A stretch of DNA of 41,446 nt from Sulfurimonas sp. SAG-AH-194-I05 (GTDB taxonomy: Bacteria > Campylobacterota > Campylobacteria > Campylobacterales > Sulfurimonadaceae), in the NCBI RefSeq assembly GCF_029215955.1, contig NZ_JAEMVA010000012.1, forward strand, positions 1 to 41,446, read 5' to 3'. The notes beneath the pieces were generated by a model. That model was given only the letters and a program-made list of their open reading frames with translations, made no database searches and was not told the DNA's origin. Positions 25,831-35,298 of the stretch are shown piece by piece. Positions within the stretch are counted from its first letter, which is position 1. Every line of letters starts with the position of its first letter. The translations under genes were made by a program, and so were the position numbers.

Positions 25831-26611
25831 AACAGTATTCTACCCTTCCCTCACGTCTATTTTTATGCACAATTTTTACATTTGTAGGTAAAAGGATTAT
25901 AAATGGCTCCATTTGTAAGGTTTTTACTTTTACACAAAAGTTCTTTTTTGTGTACTTCACTTGCTCAAGAGTTGCATGCGTTGCCTTTGTTAAGCGTTCT
26001 ATATCTTCAAGGGCACGAACTAAATCTACTTTTTTGACTATTTTTTCAGAACGCTGAAACTCTTTTTTCACAATATCTTTATACTGTTGCGATAAATTAT
26101 CTTTATTTCCAATATTAATTTGCGTATCTTGCATATAAGAATACCCACTAAAAAAGATACTTGATGTTAGTAAAATTGTAAACCCTAAAGAAATAAATCC
26201 TGCCTTCGCTTCACGGTCGATATTATCTAAATTAAAAGAGACTAATCTAACACCCTTGGAGTTATCTACATACGCTACTTTATAAGACCTTTCTTCTGCA
26301 AACTCTTTTGGTTTATCCAGTATATAATCAACAATCCTACTATATTCACATACAACACCCACATGCTTATAATCTAATTCAAAAATAACAACTGTTCTTT
26401 CTTTACACTCTGATACTTTTTGCAAGATATTCTCTTGAATAATTTTATCTTTTGGCAAAAAGGCTATAAAGTTAATACATGTGGGAGATTTTCTTACAGA
26501 TATTTTCATTGCAGGGGAATCTAAGTCATGGCGTGCTAAATCATACACATTATTTCTAATTTTTCTAGGATCGTTTGTTGATTCAATGCACCCTGCTGTA
26601 AATATCGCCAT
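25817..26611 (-). CDS. Bitopic membrane protein with cytoplasmic domain (possible GspL/PilM-PilN-like)
   Basis: A 264-residue protein with about 135 cytoplasmic residues, one membrane helix (about 138-157), then a periplasmic helical and beta domain ending KIVHKNRREGRVEYCYEKI. This is the GspL-like layout, a cytoplasmic part to contact GspE and a periplasmic tail to pair with a GspM-like partner, which fits the overlapping next gene. The cytoplasmic half does not show an actin-like ATPase motif by eye. It is not recognisable by name; the order (after secretin) matches the ctsP/ctsX slot in Campylobacter. Confidence 0.6.
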   Translation of the reverse strand: MAIFTAGCIESTNDPRKIRNNVYDLARHDLDSPAMKISVRKSPTCINFIAFLPKDKIIQENILQKVSECKERTVVIFELDYKHVGVVCEYSRIVDYILDKPKEFAEERSYKVAYVDNSKGVRLVSFNLDNIDREAKAGFISLGFTILLTSSIFFSGYSYMQDTQINIGNKDNLSQQYKDIVKKEFQRSEKIVKKVDLVRALEDIERLTKATHATLEQVKYTKKNFCVKVKTLQMEPFIILLPTNVKIVHKNRREGRVEYCYEKI

Positions 26612-26618
26612 CTTTATA

Positions 26619-28100
26619 TCACTTTATAACATACTTAATGACTCGAGGAGTTACAATAATAACCATTTCAGTTTTTGTATTTCCATCATATTCACTACCA
26701 CCTAAAAGTTTCGCAGCCGTTCTATCGAGTCCAGGAATTCCTTTGTAACCTTTGTCTTTTTTATGCTTAAATAATCCGGATATTACAATAGGAACACCCG
26801 GCTGAACTCGCATCGTGTTTTTAATCTTTTTTGTGCGTAATCGAGGTTGAGAATAAGAAGAACCATTCACAGTAAATGTACTATATCCTACTATTTCATT
26901 TAAATCTAATTCTATATTTGTTATCACGGTTGTATCCATAATATTAGAATTAAGTGTTACTTTTAAACCACTTAAAACTGTATCGCTTACAGTAGATGTT
27001 TGAACACTGTTGTTACCTATAGAAGTAGTTTTAAGTTCTTTTATATATGTCTCTGATAAACCATCTATAAGAATTACATCTGTTCCAGCAATACCGAGTA
27101 ACTTTGGTTTTTGAATACTCTCAACCTTACCAAATATGCTTAAACTTTCAACTAAAAGAGACGCTGTGTACTGCGTACTATTTAACAGTGTTCCAAAACT
27201 AGCTGTTGTACTCGTTGCTGAAACAGAACCAAAAGAAGAAGATGTTTTAGACACAATTCCCAACTCTTTGCTTACTTTTGGAATAATGTCCCAGTTAATT
27301 CCTAAACTATAATTGTCTTTTAACTCAACATCATATATAGCTATATCGTATTCAATTACATATAAATTATTTCTCAAAACACTTAAGTAGTTCATTACAT
27401 CTATATACTCTTTTTCACGTGCTGAAAATGTTATAGAAGATGTTATCGAATCATGAGTAACACCTATGGCACCTAGAGAGGTTAAAGCTTCTGTTATTTT
27501 TTCTGACAACCCATCAAGGGAAGGAACTTTCAGCGTCACTGTCTGCATTGAACCTAAATAAAAAGTATTATCTTCGTATCTAAGACTTAACTTGTCTCCA
27601 ACAGTTTTTTGCAACAACCTTCCAAAACTAATGTTTGAAGAAGAAATATATACTTTTGAGTTCTTCATCTGGTACTCATCATTATTTTGTTGATTCATTC
27701 CATTGGTATTAGAACCAACACTTGAGGATTGGATATTTGTTCCTGTTTGTCCATTCGTATTTTGATTATACTTTTGACTTAACCTTTCAGATTGAAGCTG
27801 AAAAATAATATTTTGGTCTGTTGCTTCAGAGAGAAGAGAAATGACATCATTTAATTGTGCTCCAGATATTTTTACACTTTTAATAATTTCAGTGTCTGGG
27901 ATTACATTACCAATAATTTGGAAATTTTCTGCATTTACTTCTATAATCTCAATAGCTTCTCTTTTTTCATTTTTCTTTTGAGGAAGAGTAACCGCGTGTT
28001 TAAGTTCTTGTTTTAATATTTTATTTTTGTCACTACCAGTACAGGCAATAAAGCCTAAAGTAAGTACTAGCAACATAAAAATTTTAAAAATATAAATCAT
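26619..28100 (-). CDS. Outer-membrane secretin of the MshL/PilQ/GspD family
   Basis: A 493-residue secretin. The N-terminus MIYIFKIFMLLVLTLGFIAC with Cys20 looks like a lipoprotein signal, so the secretin may pilot itself to the outer membrane. N-domains follow (about 70-230) interrupted by a Q/N/S/G-rich low-complexity loop (about 105-145). The C-terminal secretin domain ends with MRVQPGVPIVISGLFKHKK, GIPGLD and TEMVIIVTPRVI, the classic signature. It overlaps the preceding gene by 4 bp (ATGA). The counterpart in C. jejuni is ctsD. Confidence 0.92.
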   Translation of the reverse strand: MIYIFKIFMLLVLTLGFIACTGSDKNKILKQELKHAVTLPQKKNEKREAIEIIEVNAENFQIIGNVIPDTEIIKSVKISGAQLNDVISLLSEATDQNIIFQLQSERLSQKYNQNTNGQTGTNIQSSSVGSNTNGMNQQNNDEYQMKNSKVYISSSNISFGRLLQKTVGDKLSLRYEDNTFYLGSMQTVTLKVPSLDGLSEKITEALTSLGAIGVTHDSITSSITFSAREKEYIDVMNYLSVLRNNLYVIEYDIAIYDVELKDNYSLGINWDIIPKVSKELGIVSKTSSSFGSVSATSTTASFGTLLNSTQYTASLLVESLSIFGKVESIQKPKLLGIAGTDVILIDGLSETYIKELKTTSIGNNSVQTSTVSDTVLSGLKVTLNSNIMDTTVITNIELDLNEIVGYSTFTVNGSSYSQPRLRTKKIKNTMRVQPGVPIVISGLFKHKKDKGYKGIPGLDRTAAKLLGGSEYDGNTKTEMVIIVTPRVIKYVIK

Positions 28101-28492
28101 TGTAGTGTATTCTTTGAAATATAAGAACTAAAGTAAATTGATTTAACTCTTGAATATTTATCTTTTAATAAAAGAGCATTACTTGTAATGTTGAGCACCT
28201 TATATATTTCATTTTCATCATATAATGAATCATTTTTTCTAATAATAATATTCTTCTCGTTAAAGCGAACTAAAGCAAACTTTCCCTTTTTACTATGTAC
28301 AAATCCAAAATAACTTATTTCTAATTTCTTTCTTTTCACATGTTTAACGGGAGGGTAATATACCTTACTTTTCACAGTTGTTTTTTTAATAAAAGTTGCT
28401 TTGTTTTCTACTTTTTTCTCAGAAAAAAATGGATTATACAAGGCATATATATAAGTAGGAATTAGTGCAAACAAGAAGAAGAATTTTTGCAT
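28097..28492 (-). CDS. Small exported protein upstream of the secretin (possible GspC/PilP-like or CtsR-like)
   Basis: Taking the ATG at 28492, the product is about 131 residues with a signal peptide (MQKFFFLFALIPTYIYAL), then YNPFFSEKK and a basic linker. A beta-rich domain follows (ISYFGFVHSKKGKFALVRF, IIIRKNDSLYDENEIYKV) that resembles the HR domain of GspC/PilP proteins, which join the inner platform to the secretin. AAGG lies eight bases before this ATG. The frame is open to 28573, but the extra residues would put a second hydrophobic stretch ahead of the signal. Assignment is by domain feel and gene order. Confidence 0.6.
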   Translation of the reverse strand: MQKFFFLFALIPTYIYALYNPFFSEKKVENKATFIKKTTVKSKVYYPPVKHVKRKKLEISYFGFVHSKKGKFALVRFNEKNIIIRKNDSLYDENEIYKVLNITSNALLLKDKYSRVKSIYFSSYISKNTLQ

Positions 28493-28660
28493 AGTCAAAA
28501 CCTTAGAGTAAATATACTTAATTAAAAGCAAAAAACGTACCATAGAGCCCTTTAGGAGTCTTCCTTTACGCATTTACACCTAAGTTACTCTCTATTTTTT
28601 TTGCTATTGTATTATGAGTTAAAAGTATTATTACTCATTAATAATAAAAAGGAATCCCAC

Positions 28661-30013
28661 ATGAAATTATTTTCCCTATTGTTTTTACTCTCTTCACAAC
28701 TCTTTTCTATTACCCTTAACCCAAGCACATCGAACAACTCACTCATAGTTTATAACTCAAATGTTGGTCTTGTACATGAAAAACGGACGTTAAAGCTTCA
28801 AAAGAATGACACAACTATTGTTTATAAAGGTGTTGCATCGAGCATTAATACAGATTCTGTAAATGTTACTCTGCCTAAGGGTATTTCTTTATATTCACAG
28901 CAGTACCGTTTTGATAAACTCACACAAGACAAACTATTACGGGCACATATAGGAAAAAGCATACGTGTAAAGGTAAGAAAAAACGTTAATGAATTTCAAA
29001 CCATTCAAGCGAAACTGCTCTCACATGATGGGACTTCTTGTATAGTTAAAAACAAAGACTCTATTTTAATAGTGGAAAGTAAAAACATTATTTTTGACAC
29101 TGTTCCTAAAGAGCTTATTACAAAACCCTCTTTAGTTTGGAATGTGAAAGCCAAAAAGAATATTCACGCAAAGATGAGCATTGACTACCTCATGAACAAC
29201 ATTAAATGGAAAAGTAATTATATTCTGCACGTAAACAAATCCCAAGCAAACCTAGTAGGATGGATAAACATAGATAACCGCTCAGGAAAAGCTTTTAAAA
29301 ACACTTCACTACACGTTTTAGCAGGTGATATAAATAGAGTAAGGCCTACGCGCGAGAACTACCGAGTTATGAAAAGTGTTGCTATGGCTTACGATGGTGC
29401 TCCACAAGTTGCACACCAAGCACATGAGGGGTATCATTTTTACACTATTCCCTTTAAAGTGAATCTTGCGAACAATGAAAAAACACAAATAAAGTTCATT
29501 ACACAAAATGGTATTGCCATTCAAAGAAAGTATACGAGCACAATGAACCATCCAAATTATTTACGCTCTGAGGTGAAACACGGTGTAACCCAACATGTGA
29601 CAATGCAAGGTTTTGACTTTGTGCTTCCAAAAGGTGTTGTACGAACATACGCAAAACTCGAAAGTACAAATATTTTACTCGGAGAAACACAACTCCAGCA
29701 TACTCCAAAAAATACTCCTATTTCACTCAAACTTGGTAAAAATTTTGATGTCAAAGTGAAAGAAACACTTCTTAATCGTGACAAAGGTTCATGGAATCTT
29801 GATGTTGATGTACAATACACTTTAACAAATAATTCTGATGAAATGAAAAAAATAGAACTCACTATTCCATTTACTAGAAATGATGGCAGTAATGTAAAAA
29901 GTAAAAAAAGATACACCTTTACAAAAGGTAATCTTGTGACATTTAACATTAATGTAAAAGCACAAAGTACAAAAACATTTGAAGTATATTTCACTTCTCA
30001 AATCAACAAATAA
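28661..30013 (+). CDS. Exported DUF4139 domain protein
   Basis: A 450-residue protein with signal peptide MKLFSLLFLLSSQLFS, then a beta-rich DUF4139-type fold with ALxVYNSNVGLVHEKR-like opening, SLVWNVKAKKN, YLMNNIKWKSNYILHVN and WINIDNRSGKAF as recognisable strands. The start at 28661 is supported by AAGGA seven bases upstream; an in-frame ATG at 28601 lacks one. Proteins of this family have no established activity; the architecture suggests a periplasmic or outer-membrane-associated beta protein. It diverges from the secretion cluster and precedes exoX by 12 bp. Confidence 0.8.
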   Translation: MKLFSLLFLLSSQLFSITLNPSTSNNSLIVYNSNVGLVHEKRTLKLQKNDTTIVYKGVASSINTDSVNVTLPKGISLYSQQYRFDKLTQDKLLRAHIGKSIRVKVRKNVNEFQTIQAKLLSHDGTSCIVKNKDSILIVESKNIIFDTVPKELITKPSLVWNVKAKKNIHAKMSIDYLMNNIKWKSNYILHVNKSQANLVGWINIDNRSGKAFKNTSLHVLAGDINRVRPTRENYRVMKSVAMAYDGAPQVAHQAHEGYHFYTIPFKVNLANNEKTQIKFITQNGIAIQRKYTSTMNHPNYLRSEVKHGVTQHVTMQGFDFVLPKGVVRTYAKLESTNILLGETQLQHTPKNTPISLKLGKNFDVKVKETLLNRDKGSWNLDVDVQYTLTNNSDEMKKIELTIPFTRNDGSNVKSKKRYTFTKGNLVTFNINVKAQSTKTFEVYFTSQINK

Positions 30014-30025
30014 AAAGGCTGACAT

Positions 30026-30769
30026 GTGGCAAAAAAATATATAATTCTTGATACAGAAACAACAGGAACAGGTGAAAACGATAGACTTATTCAACTAGGA
30101 TATGTAGTTCTCGGAGCAAAAGAAGTCGAAGTGCAAAATGAATTTTGCTCCTCTGAAATTCCCATAAGTTTTGGGGCGATGGAAGTTCATGGCATCACAC
30201 CCGACATGATTGAAGGAAAACCCACATGTCAAGAGATGGATGCATATAAAAGACTCTTAGAGTTAAACACAAACGAAAACTATATGATAATCCATAATGC
30301 CCCATTTGACTTAGGAATGCTTGAAAAAGAAGGCTTTAAGACACAAATGAAAGTCATAGATACTTTACGTGTAGCAAAGCATGTTTTACCTGATGAAGAC
30401 GCACATAGACTTCAATACTTTCGTTATAAATTCGAGCTGTATAAAGACGAGAAAAAAGAAGCAGATGCCTTAGGCATAGAAGTCAAAGCACATGATGCTA
30501 TCGGTGATGTTTTAATTCTTAAACTGCTTCTATCAAAGCTTAGAAGTATTGTAGAGGAAGAATTTCCACATGCTAATCCAGTGGAAAAAATGGTTGATTT
30601 AACAAATACTCCCATTATCGTAAAAACATTTAGATTTGGAAAACACAAGGGAAAAACACTCCAAGAAGTAGCCTCAAGTGATGCTGGGTATATGCGTTGG
30701 ATGTTAAGTTCTATGGATAACCTTGACGCAGATTTAAAATACTCTATAAATCTTACCTTAGGTACTTAA
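30026..30769 (+). CDS. DEDDh 3'-5' exonuclease, ExoX-like
   Basis: A 247-residue exonuclease of the DnaQ superfamily. The catalytic residues are D9 and E11 (DTETTG), D95 (HNAPFD), H156 and D161 (HDAIGD), that is, the DEDDh set. Residues about 195-245 form a second domain with FGKHKGKTLQEV (204-215), the DUF3820-like tail found in exodeoxyribonuclease X. The start is GTG at 30026 with AAAGG seven bases before it. Its stop shares TTAA with the convergent histidine kinase. It likely trims single-stranded or damaged DNA ends; the substrate is inferred. Confidence 0.88.
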   Translation: MAKKYIILDTETTGTGENDRLIQLGYVVLGAKEVEVQNEFCSSEIPISFGAMEVHGITPDMIEGKPTCQEMDAYKRLLELNTNENYMIIHNAPFDLGMLEKEGFKTQMKVIDTLRVAKHVLPDEDAHRLQYFRYKFELYKDEKKEADALGIEVKAHDAIGDVLILKLLLSKLRSIVEEEFPHANPVEKMVDLTNTPIIVKTFRFGKHKGKTLQEVASSDAGYMRWMLSSMDNLDADLKYSINLTLGT

Positions 30770-30788
30770 GTAATAGTTAAGTACTTAG
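30758..30788. repeat. Inverted repeat across the stop codons of exoX and the hybrid kinase
   Basis: GTACTTAA (30762-30769) and TTAAGTAC (30777-30784) form perfect 8-bp arms around seven bases, extended by wobble pairs to about 30758-30788. Both convergent genes end inside it. No strong T tract follows on either strand, so as a terminator it is weak. Confidence 0.5.
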
Positions 30789-33700
30789 AAAACTCAGCTT
30801 CTAACTCCTTTGTATCAATAGGCTTCGATACAAAACCATCCATCCCTGCTTCTAAGAAACGTACTTTATCTGACTCGAGTGCGTTTGCTGTAAGCGCAAT
30901 AATAGGCGTAAGAATAAGTGCTTTCGTAATTTCGTATTCTTTGATTTCTAGCATTGCTTCTATACCATTTTTATTTGGCATATTTTCGTCCATTAAGACC
31001 ATATCGTAGTCACACTCTTTAAACATTGCCACTGCTTCAACGCCATCATTGGCTATATCAAAATCTATACCATAGTCCATTAAAATCAGTTTTATTAACA
31101 TTTGATTTGTTTTATTATCTTCAGCAACTAAGACTTTTCCGCTGAATTGAATCTCTTCATCAAGAAGTACATCTTGTTGTATAGTCACCGCTTTAATATT
31201 TTTTATACCTGTTTCATTAAGTGCTTCTATAATTGTCCTTGGAATAAAAGGAACATAAAGAGGTACAATATGTTTTATTTCAGCAAGTTTAATCGTATTT
31301 GCCCGTAGTATTGCAACAGCTGGTATACCCGCTTTTATAATAGCAAGATTATATTCTTCATCAGGTATAAAGAAAAGAACATCGTAGCCATCTTCTTGGT
31401 ATGTACTCAGTTCTAAAATAGAATCTACTTTAAAATCTTGTAAATACTTTTTGATAAGTTTTATATTAGAAACACATTCCGTATTCGTATTTAAAATAGC
31501 AAAACGGAGCTTTGCAAAACTAGTATAATCAATGCTACATAAAGGTTCTTCTTTCAAGACTTCTATCGGCATACTAAGAGTAAAGGTTGAGCCAACACCT
31601 TCCTCACTCTCTACACGTAAGTCGCCATCCATTAAGTTTGCTAAGGTTGAAGATATAGAAAGACCTAACCCCGTACCTCCATACTTTCTTGTAGTTGAGC
31701 CATCCGCTTGTGAAAATGCAGAAAATATTTTTTCAATGTTTTCTTCGGCTATACCAATACCGCTATCAGTAACTGCAATAATAAGTGTACTATTTTCATA
31801 ATGTATAGACACACTTACCTCACCGTACATTGGTGTAAACTTAATAGCATTACTTAAAAGATTAGAAAGTATTTGCACGATTCTTACTGCATCAACTTTT
31901 ATAGTTTGAGGTAGATTTGGGTCAATGTACGTTACATAAACTACTTGTTTCTCATAAGTCTTAGAAGCAAAAAGCATAACAGCATTAGAAAATTCTTCCA
32001 TACTCTCAACTGCATATGTATCAATAGTAAACTGTCCACTTTGCATTTTTGAAAAATCTAAAATATCATTTATAATTGTTAAAAGTGACTTCCCACTTGT
32101 ATCAATAATATCTAAATACCCAAGAGGTTTTTCTTCTTTAATAATCTTTTTCAAAATTGTCACAAAACCTAAAATAGCATTAAGAGGTGTACGAATTTCA
32201 TGTGACATACTTGCTAAAAATTCTGACTTCGCTTTAGCACCCTCTTGCGCTGCTGTAACGGATGCATGGAGTTTATCTTCGACTTCTTTTCTATGCGTAA
32301 TATCTGTGCTAATAGAAATATAACTCACAATTTTTCCATCATTTGCAATAAAAGGAACAATAGTCGTAGCAACCCAATAAAGCTCAAAGTTTTTAGATGT
32401 ATTTGATATTTCACCGCTCCACACTTTTCCAGATTCTATAGTTTCAAACATTGTGTCCCAAAACTCTTTTCCATGCATTCCTGAATTAAGTAACCGATGG
32501 TTCTTCCCAATAAGTTCTTTTCTACTAAAACCACTCACAGCAATAAATTTGTCATTTACAAGAGTAATTTTACCCTCAGTATCTGTGATAGCCACAATAG
32601 CATGTGCATTAAGAGCATACTTCTGCTCAAGAACTTCTAATTCCCCTTGCTTAATACTTTGTATCATTGTTTTAAAAGAATTCGCGAGTACACCAATTTC
32701 ACTTGTTGAAGACATATCTATACGTACCGTTCTATCTCCACCTGCAAAATCTAAAACAGATTTTGAAAGTTCTTCTAAAGGCATTGTTATTTTTCTCGTT
32801 ACAATACTTGAAATAACAAATATTAAAAGTAGTAAGAACAAGCTAAATGCTGAAATATTTTTAATAAAATTATTGATATTAATACTTGCTTTACTTTTAT
32901 CTATTTCACTCACTAAAAGAAAATTCTTGTTGAGTATATTTATAGATTCATAGCTAGCAATCACTTCTTCGCCAAAAGGATTGACATACTCAAAACCTTC
33001 TAAGTTTGATTTTTTTCCAAGGGCAAGAGACTTTTTCCAGTCTGTAAAAAGAACATTATTAACCTTCAAATCGAGTACTTCAGAAAAATCATTACGAAAA
33101 GAGCGTACAAAGCCGTCTTCACCTACAAGATAATTATATGTATGAAATTCACTTTTAACTTTTGCTTTTAAGAGTGCAAAAATACTACTTTCTTTAATTT
33201 GAAAAGCAAAAACACCTACAGTTTTTCCTTTATTATCTATTATAGGTGCTGTTAAAAATTCTGCTAAATCTCCATGCGATGGTGCGTATTTTTCTAAGTC
33301 TGAGAACTGGACTTTTTGTGTATTGAGTGTTGCTTTTATGGCTGATGCGAATCTTGTGTTTGCGTACTGCTCAGTCAACATGTTTGTTCCAAGGTCAGAC
33401 TCTTTTGCTACAGTATAAAGTATGTTACCCTTTGCATCGATTAAAAAAACATCATAAATATACGTGTATTCTTCTGCAATGGTAAGTAAATCAAATTCAC
33501 TTCCCTTAATACATGCAATATATTCCTTAGTATTTATAAATTCCTTTACAGGAATATTTTTTTTATCTAATAATTCTACTAAATCAGTTAAAAAAGTCAC
33601 ATTTGTTTTATCTTTTGACCATGCAGAAATATCTATTTTTCTAAAAGAAAACCAGTTGTCTATAAATTTTTTATGCAAAGAACTTGAACGATTAAGTTCT

Positions 33701-33864
33701 GATAATACACTCGTATGTAAAGCAGTATTCGTTTTTAAATAAGAAGCATAGTTCACGATAATAACTTGAATAAAAGAAATAACTAAGAACCAAAATACAA
33801 GAATTCCCTTTAAAGATTTCCAAAATGGTATACTGTTTAATTTTTCATGAACTTGAATTCGCAT
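30766..33864 (-). CDS. Hybrid sensor histidine kinase with double-Cache-like input, PAS and receiver
   Basis: A 1032-residue protein. In order: membrane helix (about 20-41), a long periplasmic Cache-type sensor (about 42-330, containing DVFLIDAKGNILYT and VGVFAFQIKES), membrane helix (about 332-352), HAMP (to about 405) and PAS (about 415-530). Next come HisKA with phospho-acceptor His in ASMSHEIRTPLNA (about 554) and HATPase (LSNAIKFTP, DSGIGIAE, GGTGLGLSIS). A receiver-like region without an acceptor Asp (about 800-900) precedes a true receiver (about 905-1030) with acceptor Asp in MVLMDENMP. No regulator gene is adjacent. The ligand is unknown; Cache domains usually bind small organic molecules. 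Confidence 0.93.
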   Translation of the reverse strand: MRIQVHEKLNSIPFWKSLKGILVFWFLVISFIQVIIVNYASYLKTNTALHTSVLSELNRSSSLHKKFIDNWFSFRKIDISAWSKDKTNVTFLTDLVELLDKKNIPVKEFINTKEYIACIKGSEFDLLTIAEEYTYIYDVFLIDAKGNILYTVAKESDLGTNMLTEQYANTRFASAIKATLNTQKVQFSDLEKYAPSHGDLAEFLTAPIIDNKGKTVGVFAFQIKESSIFALLKAKVKSEFHTYNYLVGEDGFVRSFRNDFSEVLDLKVNNVLFTDWKKSLALGKKSNLEGFEYVNPFGEEVIASYESINILNKNFLLVSEIDKSKASININNFIKNISAFSLFLLLLIFVISSIVTRKITMPLEELSKSVLDFAGGDRTVRIDMSSTSEIGVLANSFKTMIQSIKQGELEVLEQKYALNAHAIVAITDTEGKITLVNDKFIAVSGFSRKELIGKNHRLLNSGMHGKEFWDTMFETIESGKVWSGEISNTSKNFELYWVATTIVPFIANDGKIVSYISISTDITHRKEVEDKLHASVTAAQEGAKAKSEFLASMSHEIRTPLNAILGFVTILKKIIKEEKPLGYLDIIDTSGKSLLTIINDILDFSKMQSGQFTIDTYAVESMEEFSNAVMLFASKTYEKQVVYVTYIDPNLPQTIKVDAVRIVQILSNLLSNAIKFTPMYGEVSVSIHYENSTLIIAVTDSGIGIAEENIEKIFSAFSQADGSTTRKYGGTGLGLSISSTLANLMDGDLRVESEEGVGSTFTLSMPIEVLKEEPLCSIDYTSFAKLRFAILNTNTECVSNIKLIKKYLQDFKVDSILELSTYQEDGYDVLFFIPDEEYNLAIIKAGIPAVAILRANTIKLAEIKHIVPLYVPFIPRTIIEALNETGIKNIKAVTIQQDVLLDEEIQFSGKVLVAEDNKTNQMLIKLILMDYGIDFDIANDGVEAVAMFKECDYDMVLMDENMPNKNGIEAMLEIKEYEITKALILTPIIALTANALESDKVRFLEAGMDGFVSKPIDTKELEAEFSKYLTIT

Positions 33865-33919
33865 TCGTTATTTCCTATAAATAAATATAATGAAGAGGGT
33901 AACACAGAATTGTTAAAAT

Positions 33920-35287
33920 TTAAGTAAAACTCATAAGAATAAATAAAGAAAAAGCGATAAACCCACTTATAAGAGCATAAGGTAGTTGCGTTTGCACATG
34001 CTCTATTACCTCACAGTCTGCTGCCATAGAAGAGATTATTGTTGTGTCTGAAATAGGTGAACAATGATCACCAAATATACCACCTGATATAACTGCACCA
34101 AGACAAAGAACAACATTTCCATCAAGGCCTAAAGCCATAGGCACTGCTATAGGAACCATAATACTAAAAGTTCCCCACGATGTACCCGTTGCAAATGAAA
34201 TAATTCCGCTAAGAAGAAACACCATACCAGCAAGTAAACTTACATGTAAATTTTCGTTTACCAAGGTTGCTAAATACTGTCCTGTTTTAAGCTCTGCTGT
34301 AATATTTCCTATAGCAAAAGCGAATACAAGGATTAAAGAAACCATAAAGAGTTTTTTAGCTCCAATAAAAGAAGTTTTTATATAGTCTTTTACACCCATA
34401 GTTTTCGTTGTTATATAATAAATAAACATGAAAGCCAAGGTGATAAGCATTGTAAAAAACAAAGAGGTAGAACCACTTCCTTTAAGAATGTTTCCCTCGC
34501 CTGTTATATACAAAAGAACAAACACCATTACTAGCATTAAAAGTATAGGAAAGAGCATTAAATACATACTTCGAACATGCTCTATGCTTTGCGATTTTTC
34601 AAGCTTATACTGCACCCGAGACATAGCTCCAATATTTATATTAAAATATATAAACAAAAAAGTCACAAGAAGTGCACTCATTGCATAAAAATTATATAAA
34701 ACAGCGTCTATTAAAATATTTACAGCATCACCACTAAGGTTTCCTTGTGTAATTTGCGTTGTTATGAGCCCTAAAAGCAGTGCCCCATAACCATTAAAAA
34801 CGACAAGTGAACCTATCGGAGCAGACGTAGAGTCACAAACAAAAGCAAGCTTAGCATGTGGAATATTGTATTTTTTACAAAAAGGCTTTCCTACTGCTCC
34901 CGATATCAAAGCAGTTATAGAGGTTTCAACAAAAATAACAATGCCTATGATGTAACTTAGCATTAAAGCAGAACGCGCAGACGTAACAAAACCTTTTTTC
35001 TCCAAAGCAAAATGAACAAAACCTCCAACGCCACCACTTTTTTCGATTAAAGCCATAATACTACCAACTAAAATAACAAAACCTAATGTTTTTAAAATCC
35101 AAGGTGTTGTTAAAAGTGTTTGAAAAAGTCTATACGTAGCCTCAAGCGAATCAAAAATAGCAAAATCATGTAAAATCAAGATACCAAGAAGTGTCCCTGA
35201 AAAAAGGGAAAAAAGTACATTCTTTGTATAAAGTGCAAAGAAAATTGCTAAGAGAGAGGGAAAAAGAGAAATATATGAGAGTTCTAT
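33920..35287 (-). CDS. NhaC-family Na+/H+ antiporter, apparently starting at AUA
   Basis: An integral membrane antiporter of the NhaC superfamily with about 11 helices; motifs include FVETSITALISGAVG, FVCDSTSAPIGSLV, and near the C-terminus GDHCSPISDTTIISSMAA, a strong family signature. Conventional calling would start at TTG 35179 (419 aa) but would cut the first helix. The frame remains open upstream and encodes ISLFPSLLAIFFALYTKNV, the normal NhaC N-terminus, with no ATG, GTG or TTG before the stop at 35297-35299. An ATA at 35285-35287 lies 7 bases after AGGA and gives 455 residues. The gene begins 9 bp after the GNAT stop and in the same reading frame. Confidence 0.85.
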   Translation of the reverse strand: MELSYISLFPSLLAIFFALYTKNVLFSLFSGTLLGILILHDFAIFDSLEATYRLFQTLLTTPWILKTLGFVILVGSIMALIEKSGGVGGFVHFALEKKGFVTSARSALMLSYIIGIVIFVETSITALISGAVGKPFCKKYNIPHAKLAFVCDSTSAPIGSLVVFNGYGALLLGLITTQITQGNLSGDAVNILIDAVLYNFYAMSALLVTFLFIYFNINIGAMSRVQYKLEKSQSIEHVRSMYLMLFPILLMLVMVFVLLYITGEGNILKGSGSTSLFFTMLITLAFMFIYYITTKTMGVKDYIKTSFIGAKKLFMVSLILVFAFAIGNITAELKTGQYLATLVNENLHVSLLAGMVFLLSGIISFATGTSWGTFSIMVPIAVPMALGLDGNVVLCLGAVISGGIFGDHCSPISDTTIISSMAADCEVIEHVQTQLPYALISGFIAFSLFILMSFT

Positions 35288-35294
35288 GGAAAAA

Positions 35295-35298
35295 TCCT
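35295..35298 (-). promoter_or_regulatory. Ribosome-binding site supporting an AUA start for the NhaC-type gene
   Basis: AGGA on the minus strand, overlapping the TAG stop of the GNAT gene, stands 7 bases before the ATA codon (35285-35287). It is the only good site that can serve the N-terminal helix of the antiporter. Confidence 0.5.

Noticed and set aside
28614..28638. ATGAGT/ACTCAT dyad before the DUF4139 gene
   Set aside because: Only six paired bases with a 13-base spacer in AT-rich DNA; no regulator nearby to suggest an operator.
29557..29994. 145-codon open frame antisense to the DUF4139 gene
   Set aside because: Shadow of the coding strand, rich in Phe, Ser and Val from reverse-complemented Lys and Thr codons.
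32453..32953. 166-codon open frame antisense to the hybrid kinase
   Set aside because: Overlaps the HAMP/PAS part of an intact kinase; no family match by eye and no start signal.
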